Source: a virus
Virus record (IMG/VR): IMGVR_UViG_3300025695_000067
Span: 1 to 30,635 of that record
DNA length: 30,635 nucleotides
Strand: one strand, 5' to 3'
Shown here piece after piece: positions 5,547 to 12,113 of the stretch. Numbering within the stretch: the stretch's first letter is position 1; each line of letters starts with the position of its first letter. The notes beneath the pieces were generated by a model. That model had not been told where the DNA came from, did no database searches, and saw only the letters and a list, made by a program, of their open reading frames with translations. Position numbers and translations under genes: made by a program.

Positions 5547-6503
5547 TTAAAAGGGTAATTTATCCCCCTCGTTTTCAAATGTACTAAAATTTTGGTTAAG
5601 GCTTATCTGCTCTCCTACTTTTATGTCTACGTCTTTCAATGCACTAATGCCATCAAAATAATATCTATTCTCTTTTCGCTTAAAGTCTATTCCCCAAACA
5701 TCGCCTGGAATACCTACCAACTTCTGCTTCTTAATTTTCTGACTACCTACTACAACCTCAGTATTCGAAAAGTCTATCGCTCTCTCAGGTCTCCAAACAT
5801 AACAAACATTGTCAGCACCGTCAGCAAACGCTCCACCTCCCTTAATATAATTTAAATCGGGTTTAACATACTTTCCTTTGTCATCTTTCCTAGCAGTCAA
5901 TTGATGGGCTACTAATTGAAAAGCTACCTTATAGTCTATTGCGAAACGTTTACACTCAGTCATAAAATTACTTACATAAACATCGCCTCGCTCCCCATTA
6001 AGTGAATGGTAGATTTTGTTGTATGGGTCTATTGTAACAGTATCTACGTTTTCGTCTGTCTTTAACTCCTTAAAGCATTCCAGTATATTCTCAATAGTCC
6101 AAATGTCATCAGGGTAAACAATAAAGAAATGCTTATCTACAAAATCAATTGCAGTCAAGTACTCAGATTCACTCATCAGGTTGTTTGCATAGTGTGGGTC
6201 ACAACTCTTTCCTATCAGCATCTCTATGATGTTATCGTAGAAGTCTGTTACAGGGACGTTCTCAGGACTAAACACTCCGTGCTTCCATCCATCAAAGTAA
6301 CTCTTTAACGTCATTAACTGCTCCATAAACAAACTCTTTCCCTCGTTTTGGTATCCCGTCCAAATAGTCAGGTCTGTCTTTCTCCAAGTCCAAACGTCAT
6401 CCACTCGTTTAATATGAGTAGTAGAACCTCTCTCTTTTCCGTTTCTGTATCCGTGCAACATTTCGTCTTTTACATCGGATGCTCTGTATATCTTCTTACT
6501 CAT
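5547..6503 (-). CDS. RecA-fold replicative helicase (DnaB/Twinkle-like ATPase domain)
   Basis: A 318-residue protein with a Walker A motif at 50-57 (GYQNEGKS) and a Walker B strand ending in Asp159 (VDTVTIDP). The later QLVAHQ is like motif 3 of DnaB-type helicases. It lacks the DnaB N-terminal domain and any primase zinc finger, so it is a helicase-only core. It follows the replisome-organiser gene with an 8-nt overlap, as helicase follows loader in many phages. The last residues (EGDKLPF) resemble the C-terminal tip of bacterial SSB and recur in the phage SSB-like protein. Role: unwinding DNA at the fork. Confidence 0.8.
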   Translation of the reverse strand: MSKKIYRASDVKDEMLHGYRNGKERGSTTHIKRVDDVWTWRKTDLTIWTGYQNEGKSLFMEQLMTLKSYFDGWKHGVFSPENVPVTDFYDNIIEMLIGKSCDPHYANNLMSESEYLTAIDFVDKHFFIVYPDDIWTIENILECFKELKTDENVDTVTIDPYNKIYHSLNGERGDVYVSNFMTECKRFAIDYKVAFQLVAHQLTARKDDKGKYVKPDLNYIKGGGAFADGADNVCYVWRPERAIDFSNTEVVVGSQKIKKQKLVGIPGDVWGIDFKRKENRYYFDGISALKDVDIKVGEQISLNQNFSTFENEGDKLPF

Positions 6504-7122
6504 ACAAATCTTTTAACTTCTTTGGTTTTTGCAGTCCGTTGTTTATTGGTTGTTTAGGTAAATGTGTCATAGTATTTAGTAGGGTGCTTTTCCAATTCTT
6601 TATTGGTTTATCGTACCCGTTCTTCCATCCGTTCTCTACCCAACTATCATATTTATTCTTTAGTGCATCCAAAGAGATAGACTCATCTTTACTCAATGCG
6701 TAAGCTTTAAAATCCTCAAACGCAGGTATATTATCTTTATCTTTATCTTTATCTTTATAGCTAGAGTTTTGCTTTAGCTTTGCTTTAGCATTGCTAGACT
6801 TTTGCTTACCTCCTTTTCTTCCTGCTAACTGCCTGACTTTCCGCTTATTAGAAAGCACATCAAACTGCTCATCTAAAAAACTAATGGTAACATTGTCGTT
6901 ATTATCCACTTTTAAGATACCTAATTTAACTAACTCGTTTAGTTCTGTTTTAGCATCCCTAAATTTCTTTCCTAGCATTGCTTTAGTTATGCTACAATTC
7001 TGCACCCAGTAATAAGCACAAATATCAATATACAATCCTTTCAAGTGATAACTCTCTAGGCTTATCAATCCGTTTTGCCACTCTTGCGAAGTGAATCTAA
7101 AGTATGGTAGTTCTTTTGCCAT
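6496..7122 (-). CDS. Replisome organiser / helicase-loader-like protein
   Basis: A 208-residue protein. Residues 1-95 (PYFRFTSQEWQNGLISLES, then KGLYIDICAYYW) resemble the winged-helix N-terminus of DUF1376-type phage replication proteins. Residues 96-131 are a basic low-complexity linker with a KDKDKDKD run encoded by a hexamer repeat. Residues 134-190 (FEDFKAYALS, then KYDSWVENGWKNG) resemble the C-terminal helical domain of DnaD-like or loader proteins. It would bind the origin and bring in the helicase encoded next. A structured RNA with a T7 tract ends 4 nt before its ATG, so it is a likely target of attenuation. Confidence 0.7.
   Translation of the reverse strand: MAKELPYFRFTSQEWQNGLISLESYHLKGLYIDICAYYWVQNCSITKAMLGKKFRDAKTELNELVKLGILKVDNNDNVTISFLDEQFDVLSNKRKVRQLAGRKGGKQKSSNAKAKLKQNSSYKDKDKDKDNIPAFEDFKAYALSKDESISLDALKNKYDSWVENGWKNGYDKPIKNWKSTLLNTMTHLPKQPINNGLQKPKKLKDLYE
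6734..6757. repeat. Hexamer microsatellite (TCTTTA)x4
   Basis: Four tandem copies of TCTTTA (TAAAGA on the coding strand) encode KDKDKDKD in the linker of the replisome-organiser protein. Slippage would add or remove KD pairs without a frameshift. Confidence 0.9.
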
Positions 7123-7125
7123 AAT

Positions 7126-7228
7126 AAAAAAAGCTAGAGCCTTTCGGGGTAGTGGTTTCCCTACTCAGCTACTAGCCTTGTTAATTTCATTTAATACCTG
7201 CCACTACTCAGGTTGGTACGGGCGTACC
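7126..7228 (-). ncRNA. Structured leader RNA with competing helices (candidate attenuator)
   Basis: The 147-nt gap upstream of the replisome-organiser gene holds, in RNA order: hairpin GGTAC-GCCC-GTACC (near 7228-7215); hairpin CCTG-AGTAGTGG-CAGG (7212-7197); then GCTAG (7176-7172), GTAGGGAAACCACTAC (near 7164-7149), CCGAAAGG (7147-7140), CTAGC (7137-7133) and seven U. GCTAG/CTAGC close a terminator-like domain. CCACTAC (7155-7149) can pair locally with GTAGG, or over seven bases with GTAGTGG (7207-7201) in the loop of the second hairpin. The two rival strands are near copies (CTGAGTAG each). No known class recognised. Confidence 0.55.
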
Positions 7229-7269
7229 TATTACATAGACGTAAATTTAATCAAAAGGTTGCTTAATAT

Positions 7270-7683
7270 CTAAACAAATTGCTTTCTATTTTCAACCAAT
7301 CTGTTAAAAGCGTCCGAGTATCTTTCGCTCTCTTTCTTTATTTCTTTAAGGTAGTCGTAATCTGATTTATAGATCGTAACTCTTTTATAGTTCCTGTCAT
7401 CTAGTTTAAGACTGTTTTCGTTGAAGTATAACATCTCATCTAGTGGATTTACCAAAAGTAGAAAGTAGTCATCTTCTTTATACATATCGAAAACCTTAAT
7501 GTAATGAAAACAAGTAGCGTGATTCTTGTCTAGCATATCTCCTATCTTTTGAAATGCTATTCCGTAGCTTCTCAGGTACTTAGTAAGGAACGCTCTTTTA
7601 TAGACTAGTTCTCGCTTTCTACTTTTACTTCTTAAGTCGTACTCTTCTATTATCTGTAATGCTTTTTCTATCTCGTTATTCAT
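7270..7683 (-). CDS. DnaA domain-IV-like DNA-binding protein
   Basis: A 137-residue protein. Residues about 21-66 (RKRELVYKRAFLTKYLR, then FQKIGDMLDKNHATCFHYIK) fit the pattern of DnaA domain IV, in which a basic helix is followed by a helix-turn-helix containing IG and an (R/N)HAT-like signature that reads the DnaA box. The AAA+ ATPase domains are absent. The C-terminal half (KSDYDYLKEIKKESERYSDAF) is helical. In DnaA the signature is DHTTV or DHATV; here it is NHATC, a relaxed match. It could mark the phage origin or compete with host DnaA. It is immediately upstream of the leader RNA and replisome organiser. Confidence 0.6.
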   Translation of the reverse strand: MNNEIEKALQIIEEYDLRSKSRKRELVYKRAFLTKYLRSYGIAFQKIGDMLDKNHATCFHYIKVFDMYKEDDYFLLLVNPLDEMLYFNENSLKLDDRNYKRVTIYKSDYDYLKEIKKESERYSDAFNRLVENRKQFV

Positions 7684-7697
7684 AGCGTTTTAAATTA

Positions 7698-7718
7698 GGG
7701 GAGAGTTAACCCCTCCCC
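7698..7718 (-). other. GC-rich hairpin in leader of the DnaA-like gene
   Basis: GGGGAG-GGGTTAACT-CTCCCC on the minus strand, a 6-bp perfect stem in the 42-nt gap between the SSB-like gene and the DnaA-like gene. It is followed by TAATTTAAAACG rather than a U tract, so termination is doubtful. It may stabilise the upstream message or limit ribosome access to the next start. Confidence 0.5.
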
Positions 7719-7725
7719 GTAGTTA

Positions 7726-7992
7726 CTAAAATGGTAGTCCGTCCCCGTCATCTTCTTTAGAGATTCCCTCGATTGATTGAGCGTCAGGCTTCCAAGTGTC
7801 GACCGTAATAGATACGTCTTTGCCGTACTGGTCTGCTTGATCTTTTACGTTGATATTAACCTTTACGTAAGTCTTCCCGTTATACTCGAAAGTATGCTCT
7901 TTAGGAATGTCTGATAAGCATAGGCTACTCTTTAGCCAGTTATCCTTTTGCTTTTTACCGTTACCGATGTAGATTGTTTTTTGCTCTGTCAT
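7726..7992 (-). CDS. Single-stranded DNA-binding-like protein
   Basis: An 88-residue protein with a beta-rich middle (HTFEYNGKTYVKVNINVKDQ and YGKDVSITVDTW) compatible with a small OB fold, and an acidic C-terminus DDGDGLPF. That tip matches the SSB C-terminal motif (acidic residues then I/L-P-F) through which SSB recruits replication proteins. It sits between the flap-type exonuclease and the DnaA-like gene and overlaps the former by 4 nt. It would coat single strands during replication and recombination. The OB fold is inferred, not shown. Confidence 0.55.
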   Translation of the reverse strand: MTEQKTIYIGNGKKQKDNWLKSSLCLSDIPKEHTFEYNGKTYVKVNINVKDQADQYGKDVSITVDTWKPDAQSIEGISKEDDGDGLPF

Positions 7993-8804
7993 AGCTTCAT
8001 TAATTTGATATTATTTCTGAGTCTTTTACTATCTCCATACACTTCAACTACGGCTCTCAGTTTTCCGAAGTTGTTGCGTTCCTTTAATAACTTTTTAGCT
8101 TTTACTTTTCCAATACCTTTTACTCCTTTTATGTTGTCGCTCGTATCGCCTATTAAGAGCATCTCTAAGAGCATTTCGCGACCCTCTTGGGGTGTAGTAT
8201 AAGAAAAGCCACGAAAGTCCGTTAGAACGTTTCCCTGTTCGTCTTCGCCTATCTTCTTTTTGTAGTAGTCGAAATGACAAGTGGGTATTTGCTTTAGGTC
8301 TTTGTCAATACTCGCAACTATTGGGTAGTGTTGTTCTATCACTTCTACGGCTTCTGCTATTAAATCGTCAGCTTCTAGAGTGTCGGAGTATTTAACATTC
8401 TCCCCTTCTGATTCCAGTACACTAATTACATACCATTTAAAGTGTTTAACTATTTCAGTTAACGGAGTCTTCTCACGGTTTGCTTTGTACGTTGGGTCTA
8501 TCTCATAACGAAAGTTATTAGAGCAAGTCGAAAAGAAGTGAATAGTATAATCAATTACAAAGTTATCCTCTTCTATGGTATTAACTATCTCTCTAACTTG
8601 TGTATGGTAGTCTTCATACATAACCTCGAAGTCTTGTTCTTCTTGGTGGTAGTGCGCTACTTTAAATAGTATGCTATCCGCATCTAATAAAAGGCACTTG
8701 TTACGTTCTGAAAGGAAACCTTCTAGGAGGTCACGTCTTACCGCATCCTCCTTAGAAAGTTTAATGTAGCCTTTCAAGTAATTTAATTCCTCTTGTAACT
8801 TCAT
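7989..8804 (-). CDS. 5'-3' exonuclease / flap endonuclease (FEN family)
   Basis: A 271-residue protein of the PIN-like FEN family (T7 gp6, T4 RNase H, Pol I N-domain). Metal-binding acids appear in order: LLLDAD (D41, D43), LEADDL (E144, D146, D147), SIDKDL (D167, D169) and GDTSDN (D220, D223). A helix-hairpin-helix-type block follows (GVKGIGKVKAKKLL, 227-240). It removes RNA primers and 5' flaps or resects ends for recombination. It is coupled to the ERF recombinase by a 1-nt overlap, giving the exonuclease plus annealing-protein pair common in phages. Confidence 0.85.
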   Translation of the reverse strand: MKLQEELNYLKGYIKLSKEDAVRRDLLEGFLSERNKCLLLDADSILFKVAHYHQEEQDFEVMYEDYHTQVREIVNTIEEDNFVIDYTIHFFSTCSNNFRYEIDPTYKANREKTPLTEIVKHFKWYVISVLESEGENVKYSDTLEADDLIAEAVEVIEQHYPIVASIDKDLKQIPTCHFDYYKKKIGEDEQGNVLTDFRGFSYTTPQEGREMLLEMLLIGDTSDNIKGVKGIGKVKAKKLLKERNNFGKLRAVVEVYGDSKRLRNNIKLMKL

Positions 8805-9343
8805 TACGCTAGTTGTTTAAGTTGATCAGGAGTCAAAGTAAAGTTACTCTTTAAAGACTCCGCATCGTAGTTACCTTCTTTAATTGCGTTAAGCGACTTT
8901 TGGAAACGCTCATCTGTTAAGGTAGGCTTTCCTTTTGGTTTAGGTTGCCCTTGTGCATCTGTATCCTTATCGGTAACAATACCCAAAGCACTAGACAAAG
9001 TATAACGTCTAAAGTAGGTCAAGGCACTACCGTATGACTGATAAATGTTCATACCTCGTAACTCTTGAACTGGTATGTCTGCACGTGATGCTCTCCACTC
9101 TCCACTCTCTACGTGAAAGATAGTAGTAACTAAAGCACCTCCGTCTAGTTCCTGCGTGAATCCTAAACCGTGCTTTTTAAGTAGTGGATTGATCACTTCA
9201 AAGATAGTCGGCAAGTCTGCATAGGAGTAGTTATGTCCTTTCGTGCCTTTGTGAATTACTGGGCATTCTTGCTGAAAGTCTGCCAACGCTTTAAATAGTG
9301 TTTTGCTTTGTGGGATTACGTCCACGATTTCTGCATTTTTCAT
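8804..9343 (-). CDS. erf: ERF-family single-strand annealing recombinase
   Basis: A 179-residue protein. Its core (KHGLGFTQELDGGALVTTIF, then YQSYGSALTYFRRYTLSSAL and GIVTDKDTDA, residues 58-130) is the diagnostic ERF pattern. A short basic Pro/Lys linker (GQPKPKGKPT) leads to a small helical C-terminal part. ERF proteins anneal complementary single strands and help circularise terminally redundant genomes, which fits the circular permutation suggested by this contig. The partner exonuclease follows directly. Confidence 0.85.
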   Translation of the reverse strand: MKNAEIVDVIPQSKTLFKALADFQQECPVIHKGTKGHNYSYADLPTIFEVINPLLKKHGLGFTQELDGGALVTTIFHVESGEWRASRADIPVQELRGMNIYQSYGSALTYFRRYTLSSALGIVTDKDTDAQGQPKPKGKPTLTDERFQKSLNAIKEGNYDAESLKSNFTLTPDQLKQLA

Positions 9344-9349
9344 AGCTTA

Positions 9350-9544
9350 TTATTTATTGAATTTAAGTTTATTACTTTCTCTATGAGCGTTTATAAATAC
9401 CTCGTTAAAGGTTGCCTCGCTCTCAGGCTTTACGGTTTTAGATACTCGAATAGGTTGTTTAGTTGGTGTATATTCGTTATCTGTTTGCTTACCTCTCATT
9501 CTCTCGGGGAGAACTGCGTATAAAAATTGCTTACTTATTTTCAT
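9350..9544 (-). CDS. Small basic protein, 64 aa, unknown
   Basis: Begins MKISKQFLYAVLPERMRG. Basic, Pro/Thr-rich middle, no membrane segment. It overlaps the preceding gene by 4 nt and ends 6 nt before erf. Function unknown. Confidence 0.65.
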   Translation of the reverse strand: MKISKQFLYAVLPERMRGKQTDNEYTPTKQPIRVSKTVKPESEATFNEVFINAHRESNKLKFNK

Positions 9545-9990
9545 CTTTCTTCGTTTAATCGTTCTACTTCGTTTTCTATTTGGTTGTTTATCTCACGGGT
9601 TAACTCATCCGATAAACCTAACTCATTAAGTGAAGAGTCAAATATACTAACATTGTCAGCTTCCCACTTAGATACTTGCTCCCATATCACTATACCGTGT
9701 GGGGTTACATCTTTCTCATACTGGTAATGCTCCTCCTCTAAGATAAAGTCTACTACTGCGATAGTTTCAAAGTCCTCATTCTTTAATGAGATTTCTCCGA
9801 GTTGTTCCCAAGTGCTAACCTGACCTTGTACTAGTTCCTCTCCGTTAATGTAAAAGAAGTTAAGAGGATTAGCATTTGATAACTTAGCCTTTTCTAATAC
9901 GGCGTAATCGTAAGACTCGTAACAACCTACTATCCTATCGTGATAGCCTCCGTTACTCTTTGCTCGTTCTGTTAAAATGTAAATTTTCAT
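9541..9990 (-). CDS. Hypothetical acidic protein, 149 aa; first early gene
   Basis: Begins MKIYILTERAKSNGGYHDRI. The N-terminal part looks alpha/beta; the C-terminus is a strongly charged helix (REINNQIENEVERLNEER). It is the first gene after the predicted early promoter and terminator region, so it is likely expressed very early and might act on the host. No family recognised. Confidence 0.7.
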   Translation of the reverse strand: MKIYILTERAKSNGGYHDRIVGCYESYDYAVLEKAKLSNANPLNFFYINGEELVQGQVSTWEQLGEISLKNEDFETIAVVDFILEEEHYQYEKDVTPHGIVIWEQVSKWEADNVSIFDSSLNELGLSDELTREINNQIENEVERLNEER

Positions 9991-10013
9991 AGTTTTGTTT
10001 TTTAATTATGGTG

Positions 10014-10044
10014 TAAAGATACATAAGTTTTCGACAATTCCAAA
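10014..10044 (-). promoter_or_regulatory. Predicted early promoter (Bacteroidetes-type)
   Basis: On the minus strand TTTG (10044-10041) is followed after 19 bases by TATCTTTA (10021-10014), close to the Bacteroidetes -33 TTTG and -7 TAnnTTTG elements. It lies between an intrinsic terminator and the ATG at 9990. The last base of the -7 element (A, not G) is off consensus. The AT-rich tract around it also has TTATCAACA (plus strand, 10047-10055), one base from a consensus DnaA box, and the palindrome ATCGCGAT (10076-10083). Confidence 0.6.
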
Positions 10045-10090
10045 CTTTATCAACAAAAATATTAAATTATTTTGAATCGCGATATGCAAT

Positions 10091-10120
10091 AAAAAAAGAC
10101 GCACCCCTAGAGATACGCCT
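10091..10120 (-). terminator. Intrinsic terminator after the lysis/exonuclease operon
   Basis: On the minus strand AGGCGTATC pairs with GGTGCGTCT (9 bp including G-U pairs) around a 6-nt loop and is followed by seven T. It ends the late transcription unit 36 nt after the exonuclease gene and insulates the early promoter. Confidence 0.8.
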
Positions 10121-10155
10121 TTAAACTATGAAAAAAGATTGATGCGTAAATATAC

Positions 10156-10938
10156 TTATTTAATTCCGTTTACTAGCTTATATTGGATATAATCTTGATA
10201 AGTTTTATTGTTTACTTTGAATTGAGTCCTGCACTCTTTTCTATCCGAGCATTGTAGATAGTGTTGGATAGTACCAGTAGCAGTTGTATACATACTCTTA
10301 TAGTGTGGTAAGTTTCCGCACTCTGGACAATGAAACTTAGTTTCTCCACGTAATACCGCATACTGCATATTAGGCTTAACGTAAGGACGTAGCTTATTAA
10401 ATACTGCTTCAAGGCTTACTATATCCCCATCTCCGTAGTAAAGTAAATGGTCTAAAGCGTCTTTGTCTTTATGATATACCACGTTAACCCAAGTATCTAT
10501 ACCTCCTGCATCTTTCTTTGCTTCGAGTCCGTAGTAGTCACAAACGTTCTTTAGTGAGTAGCTAGGTAGGTTTAAATACTTCTTAGCTAGTTTGTAGGTA
10601 TCTATCTCGTTTAAGGTATGAGGAAAGTCTAAGCCGTGGTAAATTGCTCTAGTCCTGAGCCAAGGAGTATCGAATCTCTTACCGTTATGTGTGATCACTT
10701 CGTCCGCTTTGCGTAGTTCCTTAATAAACTTCTTTAGTAAGGATTTATCACATTGTTTATTTAATCCCCAGTCAAGGTTATGTACTTGTTCCTCGCCTTC
10801 CCACTTCCAATGTATAGAGATAATCTGAGCGTGTTTAGTTATTTGGTGCGGGTGTATTGTTTGGTTCCATCCCGCCCTCCAAAAATGTCCTTGACAAAAG
10901 CTAGTTTCTATATCGTAGAAGAGTCTTTTATGTTTCAT
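10156..10938 (-). CDS. DEDD-family 3'-5' exonuclease with C-terminal zinc ribbon
   Basis: A 260-residue protein of the RNase H-like DnaQ group. Exo I is FYDIETS (D9, E11), Exo II ITHNGKRFD (D90) and Exo III YGDGD (Y168, D172), giving a DEDDy-type active site. Residues 204-236 add four cysteines (CPEC, then C230 and C236), a zinc ribbon likely to bind nucleic acid. It acts as a proofreading-type or RNA/DNA trimming nuclease. There is no DNA polymerase in the window, so it does not proofread a phage polymerase. It is odd that it lies in the lysis operon upstream of the terminator rather than with the early replication genes. Confidence 0.8.
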   Translation of the reverse strand: MKHKRLFYDIETSFCQGHFWRAGWNQTIHPHQITKHAQIISIHWKWEGEEQVHNLDWGLNKQCDKSLLKKFIKELRKADEVITHNGKRFDTPWLRTRAIYHGLDFPHTLNEIDTYKLAKKYLNLPSYSLKNVCDYYGLEAKKDAGGIDTWVNVVYHKDKDALDHLLYYGDGDIVSLEAVFNKLRPYVKPNMQYAVLRGETKFHCPECGNLPHYKSMYTTATGTIQHYLQCSDRKECRTQFKVNNKTYQDYIQYKLVNGIK

Positions 10939-11417
10939 CGTGTAGGTATATTTTTAAACGCTCCTATAATAGTTAGAATAGGTTGTAATACATAACCTAC
11001 TACAATACCTATAAGCAACCATAGCCACCATTTACCTTTTGCTCGTTCAGTACGTACTATCGTTTTACCTTCTATACGCTTCTCTTTTACTACGGTCTTT
11101 ACGCTATCCTTATACATCGCTTTAACCGCCTTTAGAGAGTCTTTAAATCGCTTATAGTCGTATCTTACCTCGTACTTGGTTACTACGTTTGTATACGTTC
11201 TTATGATTAGTGAATCTCTAGGAATTATGATAGTATCGTTTGACGTTACTATTGTATCGTATATTGTAACGGTGTCTACGTCACAAGTAATCTTACCGCC
11301 TTTCTTTTTGTATTTCTTTAAGTGGTAGTCAGGAGAGCAAGAGTTAGCAAGAAAGATAATCCCTATTAGTGCTACACTCCAAAATAAAAATAGTGCTAAT
11401 GCTTTGGTTTTTTTCAT
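10935..11417 (-). CDS. Candidate unimolecular spanin (u-spanin)
   Basis: A 160-residue protein. The N-terminus is a lipoprotein signal (MKK, hydrophobic residues 6-24, then LANSC with Cys27 as likely lipidation site). A long periplasmic, charged segment rich in Thr, Asp and Lys follows. The C-terminus is a membrane segment (WWLWLLIGIVVGYVLQPIL, about 130-148) with a basic end. One protein anchored in both membranes is the defining layout of u-spanins, which fuse the inner and outer membranes at the end of lysis. It follows holin and endolysin. The lipobox is loose by E. coli rules but acceptable for Bacteroidetes. Confidence 0.7.
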   Translation of the reverse strand: MKKTKALALFLFWSVALIGIIFLANSCSPDYHLKKYKKKGGKITCDVDTVTIYDTIVTSNDTIIIPRDSLIIRTYTNVVTKYEVRYDYKRFKDSLKAVKAMYKDSVKTVVKEKRIEGKTIVRTERAKGKWWLWLLIGIVVGYVLQPILTIIGAFKNIPTR

Positions 11418-11426
11418 AGCGTTTTA

Positions 11427-11455
11427 TTTGCAATATACAAATATTATTATATTTG
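11427..11455 (+). promoter_or_regulatory. Possible plus-strand promoter
   Basis: TTTG (11427-11430) and TATATTTG (11448-11455) are separated by 17 bases. The second is a perfect TAnnTTTG element; the spacer is at the short end of the Bacteroidetes range. It points away from the u-spanin gene toward a plus-strand terminator 25 bases on. No plus-strand gene is nearby. Confidence 0.4.
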
Positions 11456-11460
11456 CCGTG

Positions 11461-11509
11461 CGTTTATAAGTTTTAGGTTAGGGAGTGAGAAAGTCTTGCT
11501 CCCTTTTTT
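11461..11509 (+). ncRNA. Possible ~50-nt plus-strand small RNA ending in a terminator
   Basis: The plus strand has AGGGAGTGAGA (11480-11490), loop AAG, TCTTGCTCCCT (11494-11504), then a T6 tract. The 11-bp stem includes two G-U pairs that become C-A mismatches on the minus strand, and only the plus strand has a T tract after the stem, so it is built for plus-strand RNA. With the promoter-like site upstream, an RNA from about 11461 is predicted. It sits antisense to the junction between the amidase stop and the u-spanin leader. The hairpin could instead simply stop antisense transcription. Confidence 0.4.
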
Positions 11510-12113
11510 AGTACCCTTTCAACTCAATTATGCTACAAGCGTCTACAATAGATTTAACTGCTCTACGCTTCCAGTCTTCGCCCTCCATCAACTTTAACTC
11601 TTCACGGTTAGTATGGAAGCCTAATTCAAATAATAAAGCAGGACAAGACGTATTTCTAAGTATGTAAAAGTTCGCTTCCTTAATTCTTCTGTCAGGACTA
11701 ATCCCATCGAAGTTACAAGCTAACTCTTGATGAAACCACCGAGCAAGTATATCGCTCTTTGTTTCGCCTTTTGAAGTAAATATGGTTATTCCTTTAGGAC
11801 TAGTCCACTCTATACCATTACCGAAAGCGTCAGAATGTATGCTTATAAGGAAACTCTTTTTTTCTTTATGGAGTTCGTTTGCTTTGCGTACTCGCTCAGA
11901 TAGTGGTACGTCCTTCCAGGTGTCTACCAACTTAACTACATCGAAGCCGTTATCTTTTAACGCATCGTAAATCATATCTACTAGAATACGATTGTTAACA
12001 CCTTCGTAGAATTGTGTTCCATCCTCTTTTTTAGGGGAGCGTTTTCCTGCCGTTACATACTCGTTATTAAACGGACTTACGCCTCCGTGTCCTGCGTCTA
12101 AGATTATCCTCAT
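11508..12113 (-). CDS. N-acetylmuramoyl-L-alanine amidase (endolysin)
   Basis: A 201-residue protein made of one Amidase_3 domain. Zinc ligands and catalytic residues are visible in order: LDAGHGG (H9), FYEGVN (E37), SIHSDAF (H93) and LFELGFHTNREE (E163). It cleaves the bond between muramic acid and the stem peptide of peptidoglycan. There is no signal peptide, so it depends on the holin encoded immediately upstream (4-nt overlap). Full length for a phage amidase without a cell-wall-binding domain. Confidence 0.9.
   Translation of the reverse strand: MRIILDAGHGGVSPFNNEYVTAGKRSPKKEDGTQFYEGVNNRILVDMIYDALKDNGFDVVKLVDTWKDVPLSERVRKANELHKEKKSFLISIHSDAFGNGIEWTSPKGITIFTSKGETKSDILARWFHQELACNFDGISPDRRIKEANFYILRNTSCPALLFELGFHTNREELKLMEGEDWKRRAVKSIVDACSIIELKGY

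Noticed and set aside
7126-7228. The structured leader as a hammerhead ribozyme or tRNA
   Set aside because: CTGAGTAG is not the hammerhead CTGATGA core and no cloverleaf or T-loop can be drawn.
8095-8280. A 61-residue minus-strand frame inside the flap exonuclease gene
   Set aside because: Completely nested within a gene with clear catalytic motifs, Arg-rich and without features of its own.
10212-10412. A 66-residue minus-strand frame inside the DEDD exonuclease gene
   Set aside because: It is a shadow of the zinc-ribbon region in another frame; no neighbour linkage or motif.
11480-11509. The hairpin after the amidase as a minus-strand terminator
   Set aside because: On the minus strand the U tract precedes the hairpin rather than following it and two stem pairs become C-A mismatches; it fits only the plus strand.
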